The position numbers and the translations under genes are program-made. From Candidatus Sulfopaludibacter sp. SbA3 (GTDB taxonomy: Bacteria > Acidobacteriota > Terriglobia > Bryobacterales > Bryobacteraceae): DNA of 12,348 nt. The first letter of the stretch is position 1, and each line of letters starts with the position of its first letter. Where the stretch lies: positions 1-12,348 of the forward strand of contig CAMAUG010000088.1 of assembly GCA_945861255.1 (NCBI GenBank), in the 5' to 3' direction. The notes below the pieces were generated by a model. It had not been told where the DNA came from, ran no database searches, and saw only the letters and a program-made list of their open reading frames with translations. Of this stretch, positions 1 through 6,564 are shown piece by piece.

Positions 1-1
1 G

Positions 2-301
2 GCCTTGCAGCACAATCCCGACGTCGCGATCCGGCCCGCCGGCGTGATGGAAAAGTGCACGTTTTGCGTGCAGCGAATCAAGCGCGTGAAACAGGATGCC
101 GCGCAGGAAGGGCGCCCGGTGGCTGATGGTGAAGTGCAGCCGGCATGCGTGCAGTCCTGTCCGGCTGAGGCGATGGTGTTCGGCGATCTCAACGACCCCG
201 AGAGCAAAGTGTCCAAATGGGCGGCCAATGGACGCAGTTCGCTGCTGCTGGAGGAAGCAGGCACCAAGCCGAAAGTGTTTTACCTGCAGAAGGCAACCTA
301 G
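2..301 (+). CDS. actB: Alternative complex III iron-sulfur subunit ActB, C-terminal end (partial)
   Basis: This reading frame enters from the left edge, so the start is missing; the TTG at position 5 is internal, not a start. The visible 99 or so residues contain a RPAGVMEKCTFCVQRI block and a CVQSCP block. These are the last cysteine clusters of a four-cluster [4Fe-4S] ferredoxin-like subunit of the molybdopterin-oxidoreductase/PsrB type. In alternative complex III this subunit (ActB) passes electrons from quinol on the periplasmic side. The stop is 5 bases before the ATG of the NrfD-like gene, as expected for an act operon. The family could also be a PsrB/NrfC-like subunit of another NrfD complex, but the ActC-ActD-cytochrome c order downstream favours ActB. 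No regulation is visible in this fragment. Confidence 0.85.
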   Translation, partial: ALQHNPDVAIRPAGVMEKCTFCVQRIKRVKQDAAQEGRPVADGEVQPACVQSCPAEAMVFGDLNDPESKVSKWAANGRSSLLLEEAGTKPKVFYLQKAT

Positions 302-306
302 GACGT

Positions 307-1626
307 ATGGCGATCACCCCCGAACTCCTTCCGTATTCCAAGATTCGCGAGGACCTTTTCCGGCCCCTCTCGGGTGCGAGCGCGACGTACATCCTGTGCG
401 TGTTGGCGGCACTGGCAGTGGTGGTCACGGGCGGGGTTGCATGGGGCATCCAGATTCATGACGGGATGGGCGTCACGGGCTTGCAGAGGCCGGTCTTCTG
501 GGGCTTCTACATCGTCAATTTTGTATTCTGGATCGGTATCTCACACGCCGGAACGTTGATTTCCGCGATCCTGCGGCTGACCGATGCCGGCTGGCGCAAG
601 CCAGTGACGCGCGCGGCCGAGGCGATTACCGTGTTCGCCCTGATGATCGGCGGCATGTTTCCGATTATTCACCTGGGCCGCTCATGGTTGTTTTACTGGC
701 TGATTCCGTATCCGAACGAGCGCTTGCTGTGGCCGAATTTCCGTTCGCCGCTGCTGTGGGATCTCACGGCCATCCTGACCTACGTCACCGGCAGCGTGAT
801 CTATCTGTATCTGCCCCTCATTCCGGATATGGCGCAACTGGCCGAACACAACACGCCCTGGCGGCGGGTGCTCTACCGCACGCTGTCGCTGGGTTGGACG
901 GGCAGCGATCGCGAGTGGCACACACTGGAGCGCGCCATGAAGCTGATGGCCTGCATCATCCTGCCCATTGCCGTTTCGGTGCACACCGTGGTCGCCTGGG
1001 ACTTTTCCATGGCCATTGCTCCCATGTGGCACAGCACCATTTTCGGGCCGTACTTCGTGGTGGGGGCGATTTTCAGCGGAATCGCCGCTTTGCTGCTGGT
1101 GATGGGTTCCCTGCGCAAATTATTGCATTTGGAACTCTATCTGACGCGCCATCACTTCAATAACCTGTCCAAGTTGCTCCTGTTGATGAGCCTGCTGTGG
1201 TTTTACTTCACATTCGCCGAACATCTCACCGTGTGGTACGGCAACGAACCTTCGGAAATGGCTGTATTTCGTACGCACGTCACCGGAGCCTTCGCGCCCT
1301 ATTTCTGGTTCATGGTGGTGTGCAATTTTGTTATCCCCCTCGTGCTCATGGGAATCCGCCGCCTCCGCACCATCACGTCCGCGATGATTACATCCGTCGG
1401 TGTGTTGATGGGCATGTGGTTGGAACGGTATATCATTGTGGTGCCGACTCTGGGAAATCCGCGGCTTCCCGCGGCAGCGGGCACCCTCTATGGGCCGACC
1501 TGGATCGAAATAGCGATCACCGCCGCCACGTTCGCCGCAATGATCCTGCTCTATCTGCTGTTCTCGAAACTATTCCCGATCATCGCCGTTTGGGAATTCA
1601 AACCGCACCCCGCGGAGGAAGATTGA
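307..1626 (+). CDS. actC: NrfD/PsrC-type membrane subunit of alternative complex III (ActC)
   Basis: This 439-residue polytopic membrane protein of the NrfD/polysulfide reductase PsrC family anchors the Act complex and carries the quinol site. About ten hydrophobic helices are visible; the clearest lie near residues 25-49, 63-88, 105-122, 150-172, 211-235, 246-267, 287-304, 330-350, 356-380 and 397-420. Family-like stretches include WIGISHAGTLISAILRL (residues 75-91) and a loop with LIPYPNERLLWPNFRSPLLW (132-151). I chose the ATG at 307 because it lies 5 bases after the upstream stop and gives the family-like start MAITPELLPYSKIREDL. An in-frame ATG at 217 exists but would overlap actB by 85 bases. 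The stop is directly followed by actD. It is an integral inner-membrane protein, and the assignment is strong. Whether the complex is ACIII or a close NrfD relative rests on the neighbours. Confidence 0.9.
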   Translation: MAITPELLPYSKIREDLFRPLSGASATYILCVLAALAVVVTGGVAWGIQIHDGMGVTGLQRPVFWGFYIVNFVFWIGISHAGTLISAILRLTDAGWRKPVTRAAEAITVFALMIGGMFPIIHLGRSWLFYWLIPYPNERLLWPNFRSPLLWDLTAILTYVTGSVIYLYLPLIPDMAQLAEHNTPWRRVLYRTLSLGWTGSDREWHTLERAMKLMACIILPIAVSVHTVVAWDFSMAIAPMWHSTIFGPYFVVGAIFSGIAALLLVMGSLRKLLHLELYLTRHHFNNLSKLLLLMSLLWFYFTFAEHLTVWYGNEPSEMAVFRTHVTGAFAPYFWFMVVCNFVIPLVLMGIRRLRTITSAMITSVGVLMGMWLERYIIVVPTLGNPRLPAAAGTLYGPTWIEIAITAATFAAMILLYLLFSKLFPIIAVWEFKPHPAEED

Positions 1627-1627
1627 T

Positions 1628-2134
1628 ATGTATCTGGTCGCCGAATTCCGGGAAATGGAATCCATCGTCCGGGCTATCCAGCGCCTCAAGGAAGTCGGCA
1701 TGACGGCCGCGGACCTGGACGTATTCTCCAATGAGCCGGTGGAGTTCTATCGCGGCGTCTTGGACCGTCCCAGCAGAATGTCCGTGGTGGCCGTGACGGG
1801 AGCGATCGCGAACGGCAGTCTTATGACCGGCTTCGTCTATTTCGCGCAGCACAACTACGCACTCAACACGGGAGGCATGCCGGTGTTCTCGCTCTGGGGA
1901 ACCGGCGTCATCACGTATGAAATGACCATGCTGGGTGCCGTGCTTTCGACGTTCGGCTGGTTTCTTTGGGAGAGCGGCCTGATTCGAAAGCGCGACAAAT
2001 CGGCGCCGGTGCCCGCCGTTCCGCCGGGTTCCATGTGCCTTCGCGTGCGGTGCACGGACGAACAAGCGCCGGGAGCCGCGGAGCTTCTGGAGCGGTCCGG
2101 AGCGCTCGGGGTCGAACGGAAGGGAGCGTCATGA
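1628..2134 (+). CDS. actD: ActD, DUF3341 membrane subunit of alternative complex III
   Basis: This 168-residue protein has the DUF3341 layout. A soluble N-terminal part begins MYLVAEFREMESIVRAIQRL, with a conserved DVFSNEPVEFYRG-like segment near residues 31-43. Two membrane helices follow, about residues 52-72 and 94-115, with a loop containing NTGGMPVFSLWGTG between them. ActD is a structural subunit that sits beside ActC in the membrane and has no known redox cofactor. The start is one base after the actC stop region, and the stop overlaps the next gene as ATGA (2131-2134), so translation is probably coupled. The C-terminal 50 residues are soluble and poorly conserved, as is usual. Nothing looks broken. 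Confidence 0.88.
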   Translation: MYLVAEFREMESIVRAIQRLKEVGMTAADLDVFSNEPVEFYRGVLDRPSRMSVVAVTGAIANGSLMTGFVYFAQHNYALNTGGMPVFSLWGTGVITYEMTMLGAVLSTFGWFLWESGLIRKRDKSAPVPAVPPGSMCLRVRCTDEQAPGAAELLERSGALGVERKGAS

Positions 2135-2736
2135 ACAACACCGGCTCCGTCGTTCTTCGCGCATCGGCCATCGTTTGCACGATGCTGGCCATGCCCGTCT
2201 ACGCTCAGAATCTGCCGGCCGGCAAGGGCCGCGATTCGCTGAATCGGGTGTGCACCTCCTGCCACGACCTGAATTCGGTTCCGGGACTGCACTATGCGCG
2301 TGCGGATTGGAAGAAGCTGGTGGATTCCATGAAAGAAATGGGAGCGGAGGCCACCGCCGCCGAATTCGGCGAGATCGTCGATTACCTGACCCTGAACTTC
2401 GGACCCCAAAAAGAGACTGCCGCGAAAAAGACCGCCACCTCCGCCGTCCCCCCTCTTCCGCTGCCATGGGAAAAGAGCCGCTTGAGGATCGGCCAAGCCC
2501 TCTATCGCGAGAACTGCGTCGTGTGCCACGACGTGGATCGCGAGGAATCCAGGAAACTCGGCCCGGGCTTCTATCATCTGTTCCAGCGCGAGAAGATGCC
2601 CAAGAGCAGCGGCAAGCCGGACCGTTCCTATATCACCGGCCGCATTAAGTTCGGCGGCACGGTGATGCCCGCCTTCGCCAATAAGCTGACGGACGCGCAA
2701 ATCGAAACTCTGATCGATTACCTGGCTTCGAAATAG
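2131..2736 (+). CDS. Secreted diheme cytochrome c (ActE-like, end of act operon)
   Basis: This 201-residue exported c-type cytochrome has a signal peptide at residues 1-25 (hydrophobic run, then PVYAQ, likely cut after Ala25). It has two CxxCH haem sites: CTSCH at 41-45 and CVVCH at 129-133. Candidate axial ligands are Met67 or Met70 for haem 1 and Met179, in a GGTVMPAF context, for haem 2. A Lys/Ala/Pro-rich linker (about 93-112) separates the domains. The second domain ends with the usual TDAQIETLIDYL helix. The ATG overlaps the actD stop by four bases. The likely role is to accept electrons from the Act complex and pass them to a terminal oxidase or soluble carrier. Canonical ActE is often monohaem, so the exact symbol is left open. 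No actF follows, so the operon appears to end here. Confidence 0.85.
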   Translation: MNNTGSVVLRASAIVCTMLAMPVYAQNLPAGKGRDSLNRVCTSCHDLNSVPGLHYARADWKKLVDSMKEMGAEATAAEFGEIVDYLTLNFGPQKETAAKKTATSAVPPLPLPWEKSRLRIGQALYRENCVVCHDVDREESRKLGPGFYHLFQREKMPKSSGKPDRSYITGRIKFGGTVMPAFANKLTDAQIETLIDYLASK

Positions 2737-2744
2737 AGCGCGGG

Positions 2745-2831
2745 CCCCCCCCAGTTCCGGACGGAGTCGCCCACTGGTACCAAGAAATCACCAGCCCGGT
2801 GACCTACCTGGAAGTGCGCTTCGAAAAATGA
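2745..2831 (+). pseudogene. Possible C-terminal remnant of an unidentified gene
   Basis: Frame 2745-2831 reads about 28 codons ending PVPDGVAHWYQEITSPVTYL...RFEK and a TGA stop, starting from a C-rich run with no start codon. The composition and codon use look coding-like, and the ending resembles the last strand of small cupin-type proteins. The match is too short to name a family. It sits between the cytochrome stop and tRNA-Ala, where a decayed gene end is plausible. It could also be a chance open stretch. Confidence 0.3.
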
Positions 2832-2862
2832 CGGGAAGTGAAACCGGTTGAGGATGGGCACT

Positions 2863-2938
2863 TGGTGGACGGCGTGGGACTCGAACCCACGACCCCCACG
2901 ATGCGAACGTGGTGCTCTCCCAACTGAGCTAGCCGCCC
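2863..2938 (-). tRNA. tRNA-Ala (anticodon CGC), CCA encoded
   Basis: The minus-strand sequence folds into a full cloverleaf. The acceptor stem is GGGCGGC paired with GCCGTCC, with one G-U pair. The D arm is GCTC/GAGC. The anticodon stem is CCACG/CGTGG, with loop TTCGCAT and anticodon CGC at 2905-2903, which reads GCG codons. The T stem is GTGGG/CCCAC with loop TTCGAGT. The 3' CCA is encoded at 2865-2863. No strong promoter is visible upstream on this strand. Confidence 0.95.
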
Positions 2939-2996
2939 CTTCGATGCCTTCAATTTCAGGATAACATGGAGAGCCGCGATGCCATCCGTAATGCTC

Positions 2997-3146
2997 CTAG
3001 CCTGCGATGCCGCGCTCGCCCATCATGCTGACGAAATCTCTGTAACTCAGCTTGAAACTCAAATACCACCGCACGCACAACACCACAATCTCCGCGTCGT
3101 AGTGGCGACCTGCGAACAACTGTTCGACCGCAACAAATCGGGGCAT
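2997..3146 (-). pseudogene. N-terminal remnant of an IS6-family transposase
   Basis: The minus strand from the ATG at 3146 encodes 49 residues: a lead-in ending EQLFAGRHYDAEIVVLCVRW, then YLSFKLSYRDFVSMMGERGI and a TAG. This matches the well-conserved start of IS6-family transposases, which have a GRHFD-E-I-LLCVRWYL-YPLSYRDL-EMM-ERG pattern. The downstream helix-turn-helix and the whole DDE domain are absent, so the protein is cut to about one fifth of its normal 230-240 residues. A purine-rich GAGGA precedes the ATG at close range. It differs in sequence from the longer IS6-type gene at 6565, so it is not a simple copy of that one. The element has probably decayed in place. Confidence 0.7.
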
Positions 3147-3267
3147 TCCTCATCTTCCCCCACCCCGTAAAGTTTGCACCAGAGCCCCGAAGCCGATGTC
3201 CCGAAAGAATGATCTCACGGCCGGCTCCAGATTCTAGGCTGATGGTAACGCATGGGCTTGGACGCGT

Positions 3268-3297
3268 TTGGCAGTCCGCTGTCACGTCTTGTATACT
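3268..3297 (+). promoter_or_regulatory. Sigma-70-like promoter for the metal-binding protein gene
   Basis: A TTGGCA box (3268-3273) and a TATACT box (3292-3297) are separated by 18 bases; each matches the consensus at five of six positions. Transcription would start near 3304, about 11 bases before the ATG at 3315. This argues for that start rather than an in-frame ATG at 3252 that lies upstream of the promoter. The leader would be short, with only a weak GGGTGG-type ribosome site. Confidence 0.55.
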
Positions 3298-3314
3298 GCG
3301 GTTGGGTGGTTTCC

Positions 3315-4205
3315 ATGCCTGCGCGGTTTCGCATCCTAGTTGTCGCCGTTCTCCTATTCATCTTGGCGAGCGTGTTTTTGGGCCAGGCGCCCATCACGGA
3401 CCCGTCCGCACCCCCTTCCGATCAAGTCTTCGTCTGTCCCATGGACCCGGACGTGCGCGGGCACGATCCGGGCACCTGTCCGAGATGCGGCATGAAGCTG
3501 GTTTCCGGAATTCCCGAGGTAGCCGAGTACACCATGGATCTGAAGGTGACGCCGGCTGCACCCAAGCCTCTGCAGCCAGCCAAGCTCGATTTCACGGTGC
3601 GCGATCCGTGGAAGAGCATGCCCGTTTCGAAATTTCAGCTGGTGCATGAAAAGCTGTTCCACATGTTCGTGGTGAGCCAGGATCTCAAGGTGTTCCTGCA
3701 CAACCATCCCACGCTGCAGCCCGACGGCAGCTTCCGGTACGAGTATTCGTTCCCGCAGCCGGGGATGTATCGCATCCTCGGCGATTTTTATCCCGATGGC
3801 TCCACGCCTCAGTTGATCGCGAAAACGGTGTTCGTGCCGGGGAAAGCACCCGCTCCTGTCAAACTGGAAAAGGACTATTCCACAAAAGACGCCGAGAACC
3901 TGCGGGTGGAACTGGTCACCGATCCGCCACAGCCCATCGCGCACGCTAAAACGATGATGTTCTTCAAGGTGACGCCCGCCGATGGCCTTGAAAAACTACT
4001 GGGCGCCTGGGGTCACGCGCTCAGCGCCAGCGACGACCTGGTGGACATGATCCACACCCATCCTTTCCTGGCCGACGGCGGCCCGCAGATTCAGTTCAAC
4101 GTGATCTTCCCCCGTACCCGAACTTACCGCGTCTGGGTGCAGTTCCAACGCAAAGGTGTAATCAACACGGCGCACTTTGACGTTCCCGTCGACGAGTTGC
4201 ACTAA
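3315..4205 (+). CDS. Exported or membrane-anchored heavy-metal-binding (HMBD) protein with duplicated His module
   Basis: This 296-residue protein has an N-terminal hydrophobic segment (about residues 6-24, RILVVAVLLFILASVFLG). It acts as a signal or anchor, placing the rest outside the cytoplasm. Residues 39-62 form a heavy-metal-binding motif of the kind found in CusB/CzcB-type proteins and some P-type ATPases: VCPMDPD, then CPRCGMKL, with Cys41, Met43, Cys55, Cys58 and Met60. Two similar modules follow, each with H-x12-H-x-H-P: His116/129/131 and His234/247/249. Each then has an F-rich strand and a YR-x4-F strand. The role is probably binding or handling Cu or another soft metal in the periplasm; no catalytic motif is seen. 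A promoter lies just upstream, and a broken Uma2 gene starts 2 bases after the stop. The function of the C-terminal domain is unknown to me. Confidence 0.75.
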   Translation: MPARFRILVVAVLLFILASVFLGQAPITDPSAPPSDQVFVCPMDPDVRGHDPGTCPRCGMKLVSGIPEVAEYTMDLKVTPAAPKPLQPAKLDFTVRDPWKSMPVSKFQLVHEKLFHMFVVSQDLKVFLHNHPTLQPDGSFRYEYSFPQPGMYRILGDFYPDGSTPQLIAKTVFVPGKAPAPVKLEKDYSTKDAENLRVELVTDPPQPIAHAKTMMFFKVTPADGLEKLLGAWGHALSASDDLVDMIHTHPFLADGGPQIQFNVIFPRTRTYRVWVQFQRKGVINTAHFDVPVDELH

Positions 4206-4207
4206 CC

Positions 4208-4640
4208 GTGCCCATCGCAGTGACCGAAGCCCCTTACCGCCCGGGTCCCCTGGACGCGCCACGCAAGCATTGGACTCGCGCGGAGTGCGCGGCGCTGGGC
4301 GCGGCTGGAATCCTCGAACGGGTGGAGTCGATCGCAAGAAACGTCCGCACGTCAACGCCCTGATTTTAATGATGGGCTGGCTGGTTCGAACGTTCGGTGA
4401 GCAATTTGTGAATCCGGCAGCGTCGATTGACGTCGCGCCGGAGGACAATCCGACGAACGAACCAGAACCGGACCCTGATCGTGCTGGGGCCTCGACCTGG
4501 CCGAACGCCGCCTGATCATCCATCGCGATCCAAGCGGCGGAAGATATCGATCCATCACGGCTTACAACGAGCAGGAAAGCGTGGCCCCGCCGGCGGCCCC
4601 GACCGCTGCGTTCCTGGTGGGCGGCGCGTTTCCTGGCTAA
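4208..4640 (+). pseudogene. Broken Uma2-family (DUF820) endonuclease gene
   Basis: Pieces of one Uma2-type protein lie in order in three reading frames. From GTG 4208, frame 2 reads APYRPGPLDAPRKHWTRAEC and continues to ...AAGILERVE before a TGA at 4361. Frame 1 from about 4339 reads KKRPHVNALILMMGWLVRTF and then GEQFVNPAASIDVAPEDNPT NEPEPD. Frame 2 picks up LIVLG near 4473. Frame 0 from 4491 reads LDLAERRLIIHRDPSGGRYR and SITAYNEQESVAPPAAP, ending at TAA 4638-4640. About ten residues are lost near the first junction. About 35 are lost between LIVLG and LDLAERR, which normally carries the conserved core of this PD-(D/E)XK-like fold. The gene is therefore dead. Uma2 proteins occur in many copies in Acidobacteriota and cyanobacteria, and their cellular role is not settled. 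The start is 2 bases after the metal-protein stop, so it was once co-transcribed. Confidence 0.8.
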
Positions 4641-4652
4641 TTATTTCAACAC

Positions 4653-4668
4653 TTTACATGCATGTAAA
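4653..4668. promoter_or_regulatory. 16-bp perfect palindrome, candidate repressor operator
   Basis: TTTACATGCATGTAAA is a perfect inverted repeat 31 bases upstream of the sigma-factor ATG at 4699. It contains the TACA...TGTA dyad used by BlaI/MecI-family repressors, so a BlaI-like site is a reasonable inference. TTTACA also resembles a -35 box, but no good -10 sits 16-18 bases after it. A TAGAAT at 4690-4695 could be a -10. No blaI or M56 peptidase gene is in the window. Confidence 0.5.
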
Positions 4669-4698
4669 CCCATGCCGCCGGTGCTCGTCTAGAATACT

Positions 4699-5316
4699 AT
4701 GACGAGGCTGATGCCTCTGGTGACTGTGCCAGTAGAGACCGGCGTGCACGCGGAGAGCGGGGTGATGCGGGACTTCGGCGCATGGATGACGTCGGAGCAG
4801 CGGCGGATCTATGTGTTGTGCCGGCGCATGCTGCAGGATCCCGACGACGCCGGCTCGGCCTCGCAGGACGTGTTTCTGAAAGCCTACGTTGCGCTGCAGC
4901 GGCAAGACGCCCCGGCTATTGAAGACCCGGCGCGGTGGCTATCGCGGATCGCGATCAACACTTGCATGGATCGCCTGCGGTCCAGGAAGTGGCGCATCTG
5001 GAGACGCCGGCCGGAGCCCGAGGACGAAGTGGCCATCCTGGCCAGAACCGCTTCGGTGCGTCCGGAGGCCGAAGCGCAGGTGCTGGCGGGCGAGATCGGC
5101 GGGAGGCTGAATGCAGCCCTCGGGCGGTTGTCGGCGCGGCAGCGGGCAGTGTTTACCTTGCGGCATTATGATGAGATGAGCCTGGAAGAGATTGCAAATA
5201 TTCTGGGCCTGGATGTGGGCACGGTCAAGGCCCACATGTTCCGAGCGATCGGCAAGCTGCGCGAAGAACTCAAAGATTTGTACGGGAAAAATCTAATACG
5301 GGAGAAGCGGTCATGA
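4699..5316 (+). CDS. RNA polymerase sigma factor, ECF (RpoE-like) type
   Basis: This sigma factor of up to 205 residues has only regions 2 and 4. Region 2 lies about residues 33-100, with SASQDVFLKAYVAL and DPARWLSRIAINTCMDRLRS for -10 recognition. Region 4 lies about 137-192, with LSARQRAVFTLRHYDEMSLE and IANILGLDVGTVKAHMFRAI, a clear helix-turn-helix. The start is uncertain. ATG 4699 lies very near a TAGAAT (4690-4695) that could be the -10 box, and the homology begins only around residue 25. ATG 4711 or ATG 4765 (MRDFGAWM, after a GGAG) may be the true start. The stop overlaps the anti-sigma ATG as ATGA, the classic coupling of a sigma factor with its regulator. It probably directs this operon and an envelope-stress regulon. 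Confidence 0.9.
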   Translation: MTRLMPLVTVPVETGVHAESGVMRDFGAWMTSEQRRIYVLCRRMLQDPDDAGSASQDVFLKAYVALQRQDAPAIEDPARWLSRIAINTCMDRLRSRKWRIWRRRPEPEDEVAILARTASVRPEAEAQVLAGEIGGRLNAALGRLSARQRAVFTLRHYDEMSLEEIANILGLDVGTVKAHMFRAIGKLREELKDLYGKNLIREKRS

Positions 5317-5807
5317 GCGGACACGAACATTTGAGCGACGACGTTCTGCTCGACGCGCTGTATGGATTGACGGAGATCGGCTCCGCCGTCCGCGAGTGTC
5401 CTTCCTGCGCGGCCCGCTGGACGGAGATGAACCAGCAACGCGCCAAGCTGGCGGAAGCGGTGGATGCTTCAAGCGATGTTTCGAGCGATTTCCTGGCCGC
5501 GCAGCGCCGTGAAATTTACGAACGCCTGAGCAAGCCCGAACCCAGGGGGTGGCGTGGCGTGTTCCTGGCGCCGCGCTGGGCGGCTCTGGCGGCGGCGTGC
5601 ATCCTGGTCATCGGTCTGTTCTGGTTCCAGGCTCCCAAGACGGCCTCTTTTGTGGCCGGTGGCGGTGTAGGTGGGCGCGCGGAACCCGGCACGGAGGTTA
5701 GCGATACCCAACTGTTCGCCGATGTCTCCGAAATCTATTCCTTGGAGGAATCTTTCGAGCCCGCCGCGGCCGCGCCGATTCGCGCGTTATTCGAGGAAGG
5801 AAACTGA
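5313..5807 (+). CDS. Membrane-bound anti-sigma factor with a degenerate zinc-finger motif
   Basis: This 164-residue protein begins MSGHEHLSDDVLLDALYGL and has a CPSC pair at Cys29/Cys32. One membrane helix lies about residues 88-107 (PRWAALAAACILVIGLFWFQ), followed by a Gly-rich, then acidic, C-terminal tail. Start overlap with the sigma gene, size and topology fit an anti-sigma factor that holds the sigma factor at the membrane. The standard zinc anti-sigma motif is H-x3-C-x2-C. The residue four before Cys29 is Ala, not His, so the site is atypical; His4 or His6 might substitute. The outside tail (about 58 residues) may sense or bind the Spy-like protein encoded next; that is inference. Confidence 0.75.
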   Translation: MSGHEHLSDDVLLDALYGLTEIGSAVRECPSCAARWTEMNQQRAKLAEAVDASSDVSSDFLAAQRREIYERLSKPEPRGWRGVFLAPRWAALAAACILVIGLFWFQAPKTASFVAGGGVGGRAEPGTEVSDTQLFADVSEIYSLEESFEPAAAAPIRALFEEGN

Positions 5808-5808
5808 G

Positions 5809-6309
5809 ATGCTGAAGCGGGTTCTGATGCGCGTGTTGTTCGGCCTGGCGTTGCCCGCGCTATCCCTGGCGCAGGATCCAGCCGGTGGGCCCCCGGGCGG
5901 TCCCGGCGGCGGACCCTCCTGGTGGGAGCGGCCGTGGTGGAACAGCCGGTTGGTTCAGGATCTGAATCTCACCGAGACGCAGCAAAGCGATATTCGCGTG
6001 GTGGTGCGCGAGCATCGCGACAAGATCATGGAGATCCGCACCGCGATGCAGAAGGCCGATGGCGACGTGGAAGATGCCTTCGCCGGAAATCCCGTGGATC
6101 AGCGCAAGGCGAGCGACGCGATCGAACGCCTCTCTTCCGCGCGCGGCGATCTGACGCGCACTTTTTCGATGATGAGTCTGAAGCTTCGGACCATCCTCAC
6201 CGCCGAGCAATGGCAGGAACTGCAACGCCGTCAACCGCCGGGCGGCCGCGGCGGCCGCGGACGGCGGGGCCCCTTCGGCGGGCCGCCGCCCACCGGGTTC
6301 TCGAAATAA
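5809..6309 (+). CDS. Spy/CpxP-like periplasmic LTxxQ protein
   Basis: This 166-residue protein has a signal peptide at residues 1-21 (hydrophobic core, ALSLAQ). A Gly/Pro linker (about 25-37) precedes a helical core with two LTxxQ-type motifs, LTETQ at 54-58 and LTAEQ at 130-134, the hallmark of the Spy/CpxP/ZraP superfamily. The C-terminal tail (about 143-166) is rich in Gly, Arg and Pro. Members are periplasmic chaperones or metal-linked stress sensors. The ATG follows the anti-sigma stop by one base, and a good AGGAAGG ribosome site lies in the end of the previous gene. In such operons the Spy-like protein often acts as a feedback partner of the anti-sigma factor, which is inferred here. 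No clear metal-binding His/Cys cluster is seen. Confidence 0.8.
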   Translation: MLKRVLMRVLFGLALPALSLAQDPAGGPPGGPGGGPSWWERPWWNSRLVQDLNLTETQQSDIRVVVREHRDKIMEIRTAMQKADGDVEDAFAGNPVDQRKASDAIERLSSARGDLTRTFSMMSLKLRTILTAEQWQELQRRQPPGGRGGRGRRGPFGGPPPTGFSK

Positions 6310-6340
6310 GGGGCGTTTGGGAGCCGTGAAATGCGCGGGG

Positions 6341-6370
6341 TTGACTTTCCGTCCCACAGCACGGTATCTC
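6341..6370 (+). promoter_or_regulatory. Possible promoter of tRNA-Cys
   Basis: TTGACT (6341-6346) is a five-of-six match to a -35 box. TATCTC (6365-6370), 18 bases later, is a weak -10 with TAT conserved. The expected transcript start near 6377 is 26 bases before the tRNA. The -10 is poor, so this is tentative. Confidence 0.35.
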
Positions 6371-6402
6371 TGAAGTAGTCCTTCGAATCAGGCACGGCTT
6401 AG

Positions 6403-6477
<75 letters not shown>

Positions 6478-6564
6478 ACACTTTAGCTTGTCCTTCGCTA
6501 GAATCCCGTCACCACAGGATCAGGGGCATTGTCAAGATGGGCGACGAGCTGAAAGACTGGTCTG

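Larger units (their letters stand above)
2939..3314. other. Intergenic scar between tRNA-Ala and the metal-binding gene
   Basis: This stretch of about 375 bases holds a short IS6-type transposase remnant on the minus strand (2997-3146) and, near its right end, a good sigma-70-type promoter (3268-3297). I see no other intact gene or RNA in it. Longer open frames here on both strands have no recognisable protein features and look like shadows. Confidence 0.6.

Noticed and set aside
217..306. Upstream in-frame extension of actC to ATG 217
   Set aside because: It would overlap actB by 85 bases and add residues with no family match; ATG 307 fits the spacing and the homology.
2956..3285. 109-residue minus-strand frame as a gene
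   Set aside because: It covers the IS6 remnant in the wrong frame and has no recognisable features.
3252..3314. Upstream start (3252) for the metal-binding protein
   Set aside because: It lies before the predicted promoter boxes, and the signal or anchor segment begins properly at 3315.
6230..6290. GGCGGCCGCGG repeats near the end of the Spy-like gene as a terminator
   Set aside because: They encode the Gly/Arg tail in frame and are not followed by a T run.
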